64,000 nucleotides of DNA from Streptomyces sp. NBS 14/10. GTDB taxonomy: Bacteria > Actinomycetota > Actinomycetes > Streptomycetales > Streptomycetaceae. The translations under genes and the position numbers were made by a program. This document shows positions 37,470-46,834 of the stretch, one piece after another. How positions within the stretch are numbered: position 1 is the first letter of the stretch; every line of letters begins with the position of its first letter. The stretch covers positions 193,747 through 257,746 of the forward strand of contig NZ_NCSM01000003.1 in NCBI RefSeq assembly GCF_002224125.1, given 5' to 3'. The notes beneath the pieces are model-generated. The model saw nothing but the letters and a program-made list of their open reading frames with translations. It was not told the DNA's origin and did no database searches.

Positions 37470-38024
37470 GTGCTCACTGTCGGTGACAAGTTCCCCGCGT
37501 ATGACCTGACCGCCTGCGTGTCGCTGGAGAGCGGCAAGGAGTTCGCGCAGATCAACCACAAGTCCTACGAGGGCAAGTGGCGCGTGGTCTTCTTCTGGCC
37601 GAAGGACTTCACCTTCGTGTGCCCGACCGAGATCGCCGCGTTCGGCAAGCTGAACGACGAGTTCGCCGACCGCGACACGCAGATCCTCGGCGTCTCCGGC
37701 GACTCCGAGTTCGTCCACCACGCCTGGCGCAAGGACCACGCCGACCTGCGTGACCTGCCCTTCCCGATGCTGGCCGACTCCAAGCACGAGCTGATGCGGG
37801 ACTGCGGCGTCGAGGGCGAGGACGGCTTCGCGCAGCGCGCCGTCTTCATCGTCGACCAGAACAACGAGATCCAGTTCACCATGGTGACCGCCGGTTCCGT
37901 GGGCCGTAACCCCAAGGAGGTCCTGCGGGTCCTCGACGCCCTGCAGACCGACGAGCTGTGCCCCTGCAACTGGAGCAAGGGCGAGGACACCCTGGACCCG
38001 GTCAAGCTCCTCTCGGGCGAGTGA
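37470..38024 (+). CDS. ahpC: Alkyl hydroperoxide reductase AhpC (peroxiredoxin)
   Basis: 184 residues from a GTG at 37470 with CAAGGAGAGC upstream. The peroxidatic cysteine is in [12 protein letters not shown] (about residue 51) and the resolving region is [10 protein letters not shown] near residue 165. It reduces peroxides and peroxynitrite and in actinomycetes is re-reduced through AhpD, encoded 10 bases downstream. OxyR control is expected from the divergent regulator. Confidence 0.96.
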   Translation: MLTVGDKFPAYDLTACVSLESGKEFAQINHKSYEGKWRVVFFWPKDFTFVCPTEIAAFGKLNDEFADRDTQILGVSGDSEFVHHAWRKDHADLRDLPFPMLADSKHELMRDCGVEGEDGFAQRAVFIVDQNNEIQFTMVTAGSVGRNPKEVLRVLDALQTDELCPCNWSKGEDTLDPVKLLSGE

Positions 38025-38034
38025 GCTGACCGAT

Positions 38035-38574
38035 ATGGCACTCGACGACCTCAAGTCCGCCCTGCCGGACTACGCCAAGGACCTCAAGCTCAATCTGGGC
38101 TCGGTCATCGGCAATTCCGACCTGCCGCAGCAGCAGCTGTGGGGCACCGTGCTGGCCTGCGCGATCGCCTCGCGCTCGCCGCGCGTGCTGGCGGAGCTGG
38201 AGCCGGAGGCCAAGGCCAATCTGAGCCCCGAGGCCTACACCGCCGCCAAGTCGGCCGCCGCCATCATGGCGATGAACAACGTCTTCTACCGGACCCGGCA
38301 CCTGCTGTCGGACCCGGAGTACGGCACCCTGCGCGCCGGTCTGCGGATGAACGTCATCGGCAACCCGGGCGTGGAGAAGACCGACTTCGAGCTCTGGTCG
38401 CTGGCGGTGTCCGCGATCAACGGCTGCGGCCAGTGCCTGGACTCGCATGAGCAGGTGCTCCGCAAGGCGGGCGTGGACCGCGAGACGGTCCAGGAAGCCT
38501 TCAAGATCGCCGCGGTGGTGCAGGCGGTCGGCACCACGCTCGACGCCGAGGCCACCCTGGCCGCGAACGGCTGA
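38035..38574 (+). CDS. ahpD: Alkyl hydroperoxidase AhpD
   Basis: 179 residues, the family length. The CxxC redox centre is in [18 protein letters not shown] (about residues 131-134) with the proton-relay His. AhpD links AhpC to dihydrolipoamide-based reduction. Second gene of the ahpC operon, with a strong terminator 40 bases after it. Confidence 0.95.
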   Translation: MALDDLKSALPDYAKDLKLNLGSVIGNSDLPQQQLWGTVLACAIASRSPRVLAELEPEAKANLSPEAYTAAKSAAAIMAMNNVFYRTRHLLSDPEYGTLRAGLRMNVIGNPGVEKTDFELWSLAVSAINGCGQCLDSHEQVLRKAGVDRETVQEAFKIAAVVQAVGTTLDAEATLAANG

Positions 38575-38613
38575 CGGCACCCAGCCAAGGCGCACAGGCT
38601 CACAGGCGCATAC

Positions 38614-38646
38614 GGGGCGTTCCCACCGAACCGGTGGGAACGCCCC
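38614..38646. terminator. Terminator of ahpC-ahpD
   Basis: A perfect 15-bp stem, GGGGCGTTCCCACCG (38614-38628) with CGGTGGGAACGCCCC (38632-38646), and a 3-base loop. Confidence 0.8.
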
Positions 38647-38704
38647 TCGCGCATACCCGTACGCCTCCGCCGGATGTCCGACCCCGCCGGTAAGGTCTCG
38701 GGCC

Positions 38705-39637
38705 ATGGCTCAACACACGGACCACACCGACCCGTTGGCCGAGGCGAGTCGGCTGCTGACCGAGGTCGCCAATGACGCGGAGTACGTCGGCGAGGAGGAC
38801 GAGGAGTGGGCGGACGACGCCCGCACCGCCCGCGAGGCGTACACCCGCGCCCTGCAGATGGACCCGGAGAGCCTGGAGGCGGCCGCGGGACTCGCCGTGC
38901 TGGCCGGTGCCGAGCTGCGCTTCCATCTCGTCAACCACGTGGACGGGGCCTGGTGGGAAGAGGACTCGGGCCCGCTCACCGAGATACCGGCCCACGACGA
39001 GACCGGGCGCCGGCTCGTCGACGAGGCGATCCGCGCGGCCCGGCACACGCTGTCCCTGGAGCCGGAGAACAACCTCGCCGTCTACCTCGAAGCGCTGGCC
39101 CATGAGTGCGGGGGCGCCCACGACGAGGCGCTGGCCGGCTATCTGCGCGCCGTGGAGCTCGACCCCTGGGACCATGTGGCCAAGGACCGCGCCCAGGCGC
39201 TCGACGACGCCTACGACCCGCCGCGCCACGAGGGGCCGGACCCCAATCCGCACTCCCGGCACTTCTGGCTGCTCCGCGACAGCGTGTGGACCAGCAACTC
39301 CGGTGACGAGGAAGTGGCGTACTGGCGCCTCGGCGACCCGGCCGACGTGCGGGACGCGATCGAGACGGTGGTGGCGAACAAGGCGCGGTACAACCCCGAT
39401 CTGCCCTCCGTACGGGACGGCGGCATCAGCCTGATCACCTACGCCCCGGGCCGGCCGCCGAGCACGGTCGACATCTACGAAGCGCTGCGCCCCACGCCCT
39501 CCGGGCCACCGGCGGTGGACTGGACGGCCGTGGCCCTCGAAGAGCCGCCGCCCGGCAGGTGTCTGCCGACCGGACAGCCGGTGCGCGTCGGCGGCCGGGT
39601 GCACTTCGACGGGGAGGGCGAACGCGCCGAGGAGTGA
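38705..39637 (+). CDS. Tetratricopeptide-like protein
   Basis: 310 residues from the ATG at 38705; the frame is open upstream through ahpD antiparallel codons but that part is rejected. Helical pairs such as AREAYTRALQMDPESLEAAA and LAGYLRAVELDPWDHVAKD are TPR-like. The C-terminal third (YWRLGDPADVRDAIETVV) is unmatched by recognised domains. Probably cytoplasmic, with a scaffold or regulatory role that cannot be specified. Confidence 0.7.
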   Translation: MAQHTDHTDPLAEASRLLTEVANDAEYVGEEDEEWADDARTAREAYTRALQMDPESLEAAAGLAVLAGAELRFHLVNHVDGAWWEEDSGPLTEIPAHDETGRRLVDEAIRAARHTLSLEPENNLAVYLEALAHECGGAHDEALAGYLRAVELDPWDHVAKDRAQALDDAYDPPRHEGPDPNPHSRHFWLLRDSVWTSNSGDEEVAYWRLGDPADVRDAIETVVANKARYNPDLPSVRDGGISLITYAPGRPPSTVDIYEALRPTPSGPPAVDWTAVALEEPPPGRCLPTGQPVRVGGRVHFDGEGERAEE

Positions 39638-39680
39638 AGGCCGGCCGGGGCGCCCCGGTCAGGGCACCACGACCGGCGGC

Positions 39681-41300
39681 TCACTCGCCCCCGTCGTGCC
39701 GCGTCGGCGCGATCTCCGCCGCGGTGGAGCCGTGCGGCCCCTGCGTCGCGCGCAGCGCGGCCTCCTTGTTGTACGTCCGCAGATAGCCGACGACCGTGTT
39801 GGCGACCGCCACCAGCGGTACGGCCACCACCGCGCCGCCGATCCCGCCGATCAGCGAGCCGGCCGCGACCGAGAGCACCACGGCCAGCGGATGCACCCGC
39901 ACCGCCCGGCCCAGGATGAAGGGCTGGAGGATGTGGCCCTCGATCTGCTGCACCGCCAGCACCACCACGAGCACCATCGCCGCCGTCCACACGCCCTGGG
40001 TGACCAGTGCGACCACGACCGCCAGCGCGCCGGAGACGACGGCGCCGACGAGCGGGATGAAGGCGAAGAGGAAGATGAAGACGGCGAGCGGGACGGCCAT
40101 CGGGACGTCGAGGAAGAAGATGCCGACGCCGATGAAGATGGCGTCGATCAACGCCACGATCACCGTGCCGCGCACATAGGCGGTGAGCGTGGTCCAGGCC
40201 CGCGGGCCCGCGCCCGCCACGCCCTCGCGGGCCGGGGCCGGGACGAGCTTGAGGAACCAGGCCCAGATCTTCGGCCCGTCGTACAGCAGGAAGAGCGTGC
40301 TGAACATCGCCAGCAGGATGCCGGTCAGCACCTCCACGATGACGGTGACGCCTTCGAGCCCGGCGGAGGTGAGCTCTTCGGTGTTGGCGCCGATCGCGTC
40401 GCGCAGGTTGTTGGCGATCTGGTTGATCTGCTTCTCGGTGACGTGGAAGGGGCTGTTGAGCAGCCAGTCCCGCAGATCGTCGATGCCTGCCTGGACCTTG
40501 CTGGACAGGTCGTCGATGTTCTCCATGACCTGCCAGACCACGAACCAGATGACCAGGCCCATGATGATGAAGCCGGAGATGAAGGTGATGGCGGTGGCCA
40601 GGCCGCGGGGGACGCCCCGGTTCCGCAGGCGGGTGACGGTCGGCTCCAGCATCGCGGTGATCAGCAGCGCGACGGTGAAGGAGAGCACGACCAGTTCGAC
40701 GGCGCTGATGACGGTCATCAGCACATAGACGGTCCCCGCGAGCACCAGCAGCCGCCAGCCGACCTCGGCGGCGACCCGGACGCCCCAGGGGACGGCGGCG
40801 ACGGGGTCGGGTTTGGCGGAGATGGCGGGGGCGTAGGCGGGCGGGGCGGGCACGCTGGCCGGCTCCCGGCGGGCCGGGGCCGCGCCATCGGGGCCCGCGC
40901 CCGCCGCGATCGCGGGTTCCAGGGCCGGGCGGGCCGGGCCGGAGCCACGCACGGCGGAGCCGTAAAAGTCAGAGGGGTCGGCGGAGCCGTTGGAGTCAGG
41001 GGGGTCGGCGGGACCCTCAGGATCGGCGAGCGCCGGATCGGCGGGGTCGGCGGGGCCGTTTACGCCGTCGGCCCTGCCTGCACCCCCAGCCCTGCCGGCA
41101 CCCCCAGCCCTGCCGGCGTCGCCCAAGGTCTTGCCGGCGCCCTGGCCCCGGTCGGCCCGCCGGCTCCTGCCGTCGTCGGTGTGCGCGGCGTCCGGGTCGG
41201 CGGCGTCGGCCTGGGCGGCCTCGGCATGGCGCTCCAGCCGCTCGGACAGCCGGGTCAGGCCGGCTCCCATTCTGCCGACCCAGTGTGGCAATGCGGACAT
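39681..41300 (-). CDS. AI-2E family (UPF0118) membrane protein
   Basis: 539 residues. The first 180 are low-complexity Ala/Gly/Asp/Pro-rich, with runs such as GGAGRAGGAGRA and PADPADPALADPE. The remainder carries about eight membrane segments in the AI-2E pattern (LVLAGTVYVLMTVI, RGVPRGLATAITFISGF, IEGHILQPFILGRAVRVHPL). The family includes TqsA and ion/proton antiporters, so the transported species is not fixed. The long disordered head is longer than usual. Confidence 0.88.
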   Translation of the reverse strand: MSALPHWVGRMGAGLTRLSERLERHAEAAQADAADPDAAHTDDGRSRRADRGQGAGKTLGDAGRAGGAGRAGGAGRADGVNGPADPADPALADPEGPADPPDSNGSADPSDFYGSAVRGSGPARPALEPAIAAGAGPDGAAPARREPASVPAPPAYAPAISAKPDPVAAVPWGVRVAAEVGWRLLVLAGTVYVLMTVISAVELVVLSFTVALLITAMLEPTVTRLRNRGVPRGLATAITFISGFIIMGLVIWFVVWQVMENIDDLSSKVQAGIDDLRDWLLNSPFHVTEKQINQIANNLRDAIGANTEELTSAGLEGVTVIVEVLTGILLAMFSTLFLLYDGPKIWAWFLKLVPAPAREGVAGAGPRAWTTLTAYVRGTVIVALIDAIFIGVGIFFLDVPMAVPLAVFIFLFAFIPLVGAVVSGALAVVVALVTQGVWTAAMVLVVVLAVQQIEGHILQPFILGRAVRVHPLAVVLSVAAGSLIGGIGGAVVAVPLVAVANTVVGYLRTYNKEAALRATQGPHGSTAAEIAPTRHDGGE

Positions 41301-41438
41301 TTCGCTTCCCCTACCCCCAGTTCCCCCGCGGTCGTCGGGAAGACGTTACAGCCTGAGGACGCGGGAAACCCCCGGCCGGTTGCGGTCGGGGGTTTCGCGA
41401 AGTGGGACGCCGGAGGCGACCGAGTGAGGCCGGAAGCA

Positions 41439-42161
41439 TCAGTAGTAGTTGTTGGCCTGCCAGAACGACCACGCGCCGCAGGGGCTGTCGTAGCGCTCGT
41501 TCATGTAGTTCAGGCCCCACTTGATCTGGGTGGCCGGGTTGGTACGCCAGTCGGCGCCCACGGAGGACATCTTGGAGCCCGGCAGCGCCTGCACCAGACC
41601 GTACGCACCCGAGGAGGGGTTCTCGGCGCGGTAGTTCCAGGTGCTCTCGTGGTTCACGATGTTGCTGAAGCACTGGAACTGGTCGGCCGGGACGATCTGC
41701 CGCGCCATGGCCTGGACCTCGGCGACGGTGTACGAGGCCTGCTGCGGGAAGCTGCTCGCGTCGCGGGTGGCCGAACGGCTCGCCGCCTCCTCGAGCTTCT
41801 TCTTCTCCGCCGCGCGCTCCTTGGCGAGCTTGGCCTCGGCGGCCGCCTTCTCGGCGGCCAGCTTCTTGGCCTTGGCGTCCTTGGCGGCCTGCTTGCGGGC
41901 AGACTCCTCAGCGGACTTCTTCGCCTCCGCGTCCGCCGCGGTGGACTGCACGTCCGCCTGCTGCGTCAGGGACGCGGTCTGCGCCACGGCCTGCTGGCCG
42001 GCGGGTATGTCCGCAAGGAGCGTCGTGTCGGCGGCGGTCGCCTCGACGGGGTCGGTTGAGCTCTGCTGCTCACCGCCCGCGGCAACACCAACGACAGCGC
42101 CCACAGTGGTGACCGCGGTGGCGGAGGCCACTGCGAATCCCCGGACCGAAATCCGGCTCAC
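41439..42161 (-). CDS. Secreted lytic transglycosylase-like protein
   Basis: 240 residues from a GTG at 42161 with GGAAGGAAA upstream. A signal peptide (GFAVASATAVTTVGAVVGVAAGG) is followed by an Ala/Lys/Glu-rich coiled region (about 75-140). The C-terminal SLT-type domain has FSNIVNHESTWNYRAENPSS, where the Glu is catalytic, then AYGLVQALPGSKM and a final Trp/Asn-rich WSFWQANNYY. It would cleave peptidoglycan during growth or germination. The upstream leader is long. Confidence 0.87.
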   Translation of the reverse strand: MSRISVRGFAVASATAVTTVGAVVGVAAGGEQQSSTDPVEATAADTTLLADIPAGQQAVAQTASLTQQADVQSTAADAEAKKSAEESARKQAAKDAKAKKLAAEKAAAEAKLAKERAAEKKKLEEAASRSATRDASSFPQQASYTVAEVQAMARQIVPADQFQCFSNIVNHESTWNYRAENPSSGAYGLVQALPGSKMSSVGADWRTNPATQIKWGLNYMNERYDSPCGAWSFWQANNYY

Positions 42162-42462
42162 ACGGTTTCCTTCCAGCATCGCCCGCTTAGGTGACCTCGC
42201 GGACGCAATCGTGCCCCTGGCGCTGACCTCCCCTTGTTCCGTCCCCCTGTTGCACATGGGGATGGCTGGTCACGGGAGGCACTGGCCCGGTGGACCCTCC
42301 CTCGGGAGAGCCGCAAGGTGCTCGGGCGGCATACGGCGAACGCTGTTTAGTTCTGGTACTGCTGTTGCTCCGTACCGCTGGGGGTACTGGTGTGCCGTAT
42401 GCGGGGCCTGACAGGACCCACACACTGCCGGAAGCGGACGCCCGGAGGCAATTCTCCGTTGA

Positions 42463-42509
42463 GTGTGAAAGCTCACACCCCGTTTACACCCTGGGATTTC
42501 CGGAAATCC
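42463..42509. promoter_or_regulatory. Two adjacent palindromes upstream of the transglycosylase
   Basis: GTGTGAAAGCTCACAC (42463-42478) has perfect 6-bp arms. GGATTTCCGGAAATCC (42494-42509) is a perfect 16-bp palindrome. They are about 300 bases before the start codon on the transglycosylase side, so they may be regulator sites at a distal promoter. Confidence 0.5.
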
Positions 42510-42522
42510 GAGCGCACCAAGA

Positions 42523-42561
42523 CGCCGCGCGGCTAAGCTCTTTCGGCTCAGCCGCGCGGCG
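42523..42561 (-). terminator. Terminator of the PIN-PhoH gene
   Basis: A perfect 12-bp stem, CGCCGCGCGGCT (42523-42534) with AGCCGCGCGGCG (42550-42561). It is 29 bases beyond the PhoH stop codon on the minus strand. Confidence 0.7.
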
Positions 42562-42589
42562 CCGGGGTCGCGCTTCCCCCTCAACTACC

Positions 42590-43927
42590 TCAGATATGAC
42601 CGTCTTCGAGCATTTCGGTCACCAGGGCGGCGATCGGCGACCGCTCGGAGCGGGTGAGGGTGACATGGGCGAACAGCGGATGCCCCTTGAGCTTCTCGAC
42701 CACCGCGACGACGCCGTCATAGCGCCCGACGCGGAGATTGTCCCGCTGTGCCACGTCATGGGTGAGTACCACCCGGGAGTTGGAGCCGATACGGGACAAA
42801 ACGGTCAGCAGAACGTTCCGTTCGAGGGACTGCGCCTCGTCCACGATCACAAAGGCATCATGGAGCGAGCGGCCCCGGATGTGGGTGAGCGGCAGCACCT
42901 CCAGCATCCCGCGCCCCACCACCTCCTCGATCACATCCGAGGTGGTCACCGCCGACAGGGTGTCGAAGACGGCCTGGGCCCACGGGCTCATCTTCTCCGC
43001 CTCGGAGCCCGGCAGATAGCCCAACTCCTGCCCGCCCACCGCGTACAGCGGCCGGAAGATCATCACCTTCCGGTGCTGCCGGCGCTCCAGCACGGCCTCC
43101 AGGCCGGCGCACAGCGCCAGCGCCGACTTGCCCGTACCGGCCCGGCCGCCCATCGAGACGATCCCGATGTCCGGGTCGAGCAGCAGATCCAGCGCGATGC
43201 GCTGCTCCGCGCTCCGCCCATGGATGCCGAACGCCTCGCGGTCGCCGCGCACCAGCCGCACCTGCCCGTCGGGCGCTACCCGGCCCAGCGCCTTGCCGCG
43301 CTCCGACTGCAGCACCAGACCGGTGTGCACCGGCAGCTCCGCCGCCTCGGGGACATACGCGGTCTCGGCCGCGAAGAGGTCGTCCACCTGCTCGGCGGTG
43401 ACGGCCAGCTCGGCCATCCCGGTCCAGCCCGAGTCGGTTATCGCCAGCTCCGCGCGGTACTCCTCGGCCAGCAGCCCGACCGAGGATGCCTTGATGCGCA
43501 GCGGGAGGTCCTTCGAGACGACCGTGACGTCGTACCCCTCGGCCTGAAGGTTCCTGGCGACCGCGAGGATCCGCGAGTCGTTGTCGCCCACCCGGCCGCC
43601 ATGGGTCAGAAAGGCGGCCGGCAGGAGGCTCGGGTCGGAGTGGTTGAGCTCGACACGCAAGGTGCCGCCCAGATCGCCGATCGGGATCGGGGCGTCCAGA
43701 CGGCCGTGCCGGATCCGGTACTCGTCCAGCAGGCGCAGCGCCTGCCGGGCGAAGTAACCGAGCTCCGGGTGGTGCCTCTTGGACTCCAGCTCGGTGACCA
43801 CGACGACCGGCAGCACGACCTCGTGCTCGTCGAAGCGGGCCATGGCGTTCGGGTCGGCGAGCAGGACGCTGGTGTCGAGAACATAGGTGCGCCGGTCTTG
43901 CTCGCGGCGTTTCTTGCTGGTCACCAC
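42590..43927 (-). CDS. PIN-PhoH fusion protein (PhoH2-like RNase/helicase)
   Basis: 445 residues from the GTG at 43927; the frame is open further upstream. The PIN domain (about 8-150) begins [17 protein letters not shown] and includes [10 protein letters not shown] and VGDNDSRIL, giving the acidic metal site. The PhoH ATPase domain (about 235-440) has Walker [18 protein letters not shown] and Walker [12 protein letters not shown]. PhoH2 proteins unwind and cleave RNA. The gene is monocistronic with its own terminator. Confidence 0.9.
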   Translation of the reverse strand: MVTSKKRREQDRRTYVLDTSVLLADPNAMARFDEHEVVLPVVVVTELESKRHHPELGYFARQALRLLDEYRIRHGRLDAPIPIGDLGGTLRVELNHSDPSLLPAAFLTHGGRVGDNDSRILAVARNLQAEGYDVTVVSKDLPLRIKASSVGLLAEEYRAELAITDSGWTGMAELAVTAEQVDDLFAAETAYVPEAAELPVHTGLVLQSERGKALGRVAPDGQVRLVRGDREAFGIHGRSAEQRIALDLLLDPDIGIVSMGGRAGTGKSALALCAGLEAVLERRQHRKVMIFRPLYAVGGQELGYLPGSEAEKMSPWAQAVFDTLSAVTTSDVIEEVVGRGMLEVLPLTHIRGRSLHDAFVIVDEAQSLERNVLLTVLSRIGSNSRVVLTHDVAQRDNLRVGRYDGVVAVVEKLKGHPLFAHVTLTRSERSPIAALVTEMLEDGHI

Positions 43928-44327
43928 GGGTGGACGAACCCCCTCGGGAGAGGTTGGGGTGCGACGGCGTCGCGGGAACATGTCCCCCGGCCCGCAGGCG
44001 GGGGACGGACCGGGCTCAGGCCCACGTGGGAGGGCCGAGCGCCGGCCCTCCGCGTCATACGCACGATCCGCATCGTCCGTGTGCAAAGGGCCTCCCGGGC
44101 GAACGAGCACATGCCGTCCGCTGGCAGTTCGACACCCCTAGGACAGTTGGGGCAGGGCGTCGACCTGGAAGGGATATTCCCTCGAACGTGCGCAGCCATG
44201 CAATGGCATATGACGGCGCGCACGTGAACGTTGTGAAACCCGCACGTTTCGGGGCGGGATGAGGCCGTAGCCGAAACCGTACGGACGCATCAGCCGTCCG
44301 GGCCCGACTGCCGTACCGCGTACGGGA
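43928..44327. other. 400-base gap upstream of the PIN-PhoH gene
   Basis: No convincing gene. It should contain the PhoH promoter. AGGGATATTCCCT (about 44168-44180) is a small palindrome, and CCGTACCGCGTACGG (44311-44325) is a weak stem-loop just beyond the prenyl transferase stop. Confidence 0.35.
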
Positions 44328-45089
44328 CTAGTAGCCGTACCGCCGGTGCCGCGCGGCGTAGTCACGCAGCGCGCGGAGGAAGTCGACCTTGCGGAAGGCC
44401 GGCCAGAAGACCTCGCAGAAGTAGTACTCCGAATGGGCGCTCTGCCACAGCATGAAGCCCGACAGCCGCTGCTCGCCGCTGGTGCGGATGACGAGGTCCG
44501 GGTCGGGCTGGCCGCGCGTGTACAGGTGTTCGGAGATCAGGTCGATGTCGACGACCTCGGCAAGCTCCTCGAAGCTGGTGCCCTTGCTCGCGTGGTCGAG
44601 CAGCAGCGACCGCACCGCGTCGGCGATCTCCTGCCGGCCGCCGTAGCCGATGGCGACATTGACGAGTATCCCGTCGATGTGCTCGGTGTCCCGCTCGGCC
44701 TCCTTGAGGACCGTCTGGGTCCGGTCGGGCAGCAGATCGCGGTTCCCGACGTGGTGCACCCGCCAGCGGCCGTCTGCGGCCAGGTCGCGCACCGCGCCCT
44801 CGATGATGCCCAGGAGCGGGATCAGCTCCTCCTCGGGGCGGTCGAGGTTGTCGGTGGACAGCATCCAGAGCGTGACGACCTCGACGTCCGTCTCGTTGCA
44901 CCAGCCGAGCAGCTCCTGGATCTTGCTCGCGCCGGCCTTGTGACCCTGCATGGTCGTGCCGCCGGCCGCGCGGGCCCAGCGGCGGTTGCCGTCGAGGATG
45001 ACACCGATGTGCTTGGGCACCTGGGCGTGGTCGAGGCGGCCTTCCACCCGGCGTGCGTAGAGCCCGTACACCAGGTCGCGCAACTTCAC
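44328..45089 (-). CDS. uppS: Isoprenyl (undecaprenyl-type) diphosphate synthase
   Basis: 253 residues from the GTG at 45089; an ATG at 45116 adds nine. The cis-prenyl transferase signature is complete: HIGVILDGNRRWA (catalytic Asp), GHKAGASKIQELLGW, TLWMLSTDNLDRP and LVIRTSGEQRLSGFMLWQS. It extends a short prenyl diphosphate with IPP in cis for wall lipid carriers. Streptomyces often have two, so whether this makes the undecaprenyl or a shorter product is uncertain. Confidence 0.93.
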   Translation of the reverse strand: MKLRDLVYGLYARRVEGRLDHAQVPKHIGVILDGNRRWARAAGGTTMQGHKAGASKIQELLGWCNETDVEVVTLWMLSTDNLDRPEEELIPLLGIIEGAVRDLAADGRWRVHHVGNRDLLPDRTQTVLKEAERDTEHIDGILVNVAIGYGGRQEIADAVRSLLLDHASKGTSFEELAEVVDIDLISEHLYTRGQPDPDLVIRTSGEQRLSGFMLWQSAHSEYYFCEVFWPAFRKVDFLRALRDYAARHRRYGY

Positions 45090-45432
45090 GTCTTCCAGCC
45101 CCTCAGTGCCTTGCATGGCTTGCGATGGCGGTCCGCCCAAGGCCGCACCCTACTGCGGCAGGGGGGCGCTGGCGAACCGGGTGCGCCCCCTGATTACCGC
45201 ACCCATCCCGCAAAACATCACGCTCCGTAGTCGACCGGTGTGCGTTCCGTCCGGGTCGATGGCCGGTACGCCCCGGAATCGCCCGGAAAAGAAGCGGGCC
45301 GGTCCGTGGGGGGGGATACGGACCGGCCCGAGGGGGGGCTTCCACCATAACGCTTTGTGAGGGATAGTCCAGGCATCGACGAGGGTGACAATGAATGTCG
45401 CCGAGAATCCCGTCGGGAATGCCGTCGGCGAG
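45090..45432. other. Intergenic region between prenyl transferase and prepilin peptidase
   Basis: 343 bases with no gene. It holds the promoter side of the prenyl transferase and the terminator at 45295-45330. Confidence 0.45.
45295..45330 (-). terminator. Terminator of the prepilin peptidase gene
   Basis: A perfect 13-bp stem, CGGGCCGGTCCGT (45295-45307) with ACGGACCGGCCCG (45318-45330), is followed on the minus strand by CTTCTTTTCC. Confidence 0.75.
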
Positions 45433-46176
45433 TCAGGCCGTGAGCCCCCCGAGCACCAGCCCCGCACCGGCTCCGAGGATCATGAAGGGGCCGAACGCCA
45501 TCCCGGTTCCACGGGTCGCCCGGCGTGTCGCAAGCAGCGCGATGGCGTAGCACGAACCCAGCAGCAGCCCCGCGAAGGCGCCCAGGACCAGCACCGCCCA
45601 GCCGTACCAGCCGAGCGCGGTGCCAAGACCCAGGGACAGCTTCACATCGCCGAACGCCATCCCGCCGGGGCTGATCAGATGGAGCACGAGGTACGCGCCG
45701 CCCAGCGCCGCCCCGCCCAGCAGCGCCCGCCGCCACGACCCGGCGCTGTGCGGCAGCAGCGTCGCCACGCCGAGCAGTACCGCCGCCCCGCCTGCCAGCG
45801 GCAGCGTCAGCACGTCAGGCAGCCGGTGCACCGCCCGGTCCACGCCCGCCAGCAGCACCGCCGACGGCGTGAGCAGCAGCCACACCGCCAGCTCGGGGCG
45901 GTCGCCGACGGCCGCCGCCAGCACCGCGCACACCAGCGCGGTGAGGGCCGCGGTCAGGGCCGCGCCCGTACCGTAGTCCCGCTCGCCCGCCCGGCAGCCC
46001 GGGCAGCGGGCGAGTCCCAGCCAGCCGCGGGCCGCCCCGGTGAGCGCGTGCCCGCGCGGGCAGACCCCGCGCCACGGCTCCTCGGGCTGCACGGCCAGCC
46101 GGTAGCGGGCACGGGGCACAAGCATTCCGGCCGCCGCGCCGTACGCGGCGGCGAAGATGATCAGGGGCACGGACAC
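45433..46176 (-). CDS. A24 prepilin peptidase (TadV/PilD type)
   Basis: 247 residues, almost entirely hydrophobic with about seven membrane segments. The two catalytic aspartates are in LAGVDRAVHRLPD and GMAFGDVKLSLGLG, the type IV prepilin peptidase motifs. Two cysteine pairs (CPRGHAL, RCPGC) in the N-terminal loop recall the zinc-binding CxxC loop of larger PilD enzymes. It most likely processes the Flp pilin and TadE-like proteins encoded at 50-57 kb, although five genes lie between. Confidence 0.88.
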   Translation of the reverse strand: MSVPLIIFAAAYGAAAGMLVPRARYRLAVQPEEPWRGVCPRGHALTGAARGWLGLARCPGCRAGERDYGTGAALTAALTALVCAVLAAAVGDRPELAVWLLLTPSAVLLAGVDRAVHRLPDVLTLPLAGGAAVLLGVATLLPHSAGSWRRALLGGAALGGAYLVLHLISPGGMAFGDVKLSLGLGTALGWYGWAVLVLGAFAGLLLGSCYAIALLATRRATRGTGMAFGPFMILGAGAGLVLGGLTA

Positions 46177-46265
46177 GGGCCGAGCCTACGGAAGCGGGGC
46201 CGGGTGCGACACTCGCATCGGGCACCGGACGCGGGACGGGAGATGGACGGAAAGGCGGGGCGGGG

Positions 46266-46727
46266 ATGGGCCGTTGGCGGGACGGCACGGGGACGCTGCG
46301 CGTGCGGGGCGGCGCGCATGACGACGTACGCGAGGACTTCGGCGATGTGGGCGGCGGCGCGCACGGCGATGTACGCGATGGCGCGCATGGCGGCGTACCT
46401 GGCGGTGTGCTCGACGCGGACGTCCCCCTGGAGGTCGCCGCCTCGTACCGGGCCCGCACCCGCGGGCTGCTCGGCCGGGACGGGGTGACGGGCGCGCTGC
46501 TGCTCACCCCCGCGAGCAGCGTCCACACCTTCGGGATGCGCTTCGCCATCGATGTCGCCTACCTCGACCGCCGGCTGACCGTCCTGGCCGTGCGCACCAT
46601 GCGCCCCGGCCGGCTCGGGCTGCCCCGGCCCCGCGCCCGCCATGTCCTGGAGGCCGAGGCGGGCGCCATGGAGCGCTGGGGGTTGCGGGCCGGCGCCCGT
46701 GTCACGATCCGGTGCCCGGGCGCATAG
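46266..46727 (+). CDS. DUF192 family protein
   Basis: 153 residues. The last 100 are DUF192: VAASYRARTRGLLGRDGVTG, GMRFAIDVAYLDRRLTVL, VLEAEAGAMERWGLRAG. The first 50 are a Gly/His/Asp repeat-like stretch (GAHDDV, GAHGDV, GAHGGV) of no known domain. DUF192 proteins are small, often exported or pilus-associated and of unknown function. Here the gene lies between the prepilin peptidase and the Tad operon, so a link with pilus assembly is possible. Confidence 0.8.
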   Translation: MGRWRDGTGTLRVRGGAHDDVREDFGDVGGGAHGDVRDGAHGGVPGGVLDADVPLEVAASYRARTRGLLGRDGVTGALLLTPASSVHTFGMRFAIDVAYLDRRLTVLAVRTMRPGRLGLPRPRARHVLEAEAGAMERWGLRAGARVTIRCPGA

Positions 46728-46761
46728 CCGGGGCAAGGCCCGAGCTGTACGCTGTGGCACC

Positions 46762-46780
46762 GGTGTCATGGTTGGACACC
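46762..46780. promoter_or_regulatory. Inverted repeat upstream of the cold-shock gene
   Basis: GGTGTC (46762-46767), 7 bases, GACACC (46775-46780) is a perfect inverted repeat 55 bases before the cold-shock gene. It may be an operator or promoter element. Confidence 0.35.
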
Positions 46781-46834
46781 CTCGATCGCGTATCGGGGTC
46801 ATTGAGGTAGAGGTACAGGGGTAGGGGTTGCACG

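Larger units (their letters stand above)
42162..42589. other. 428-base region between transglycosylase and PIN-PhoH genes
   Basis: No gene is seen. It contains the long 5' side of the minus-strand transglycosylase, two palindromes (42463-42509) and the PhoH terminator (42523-42561). The leader just before the transglycosylase was checked for a c-di-AMP (ydaO) riboswitch, but the expected conserved elements were not found by eye. Confidence 0.5.

Noticed and set aside
42162..42460. c-di-AMP (ydaO) riboswitch before the transglycosylase
   Set aside because: GTCAGC is present once, but the conserved GGGGGA...GGGGTGAA and GTCAGCTAACC elements were not found. It needs a covariance-model test, so it is not listed as a feature.
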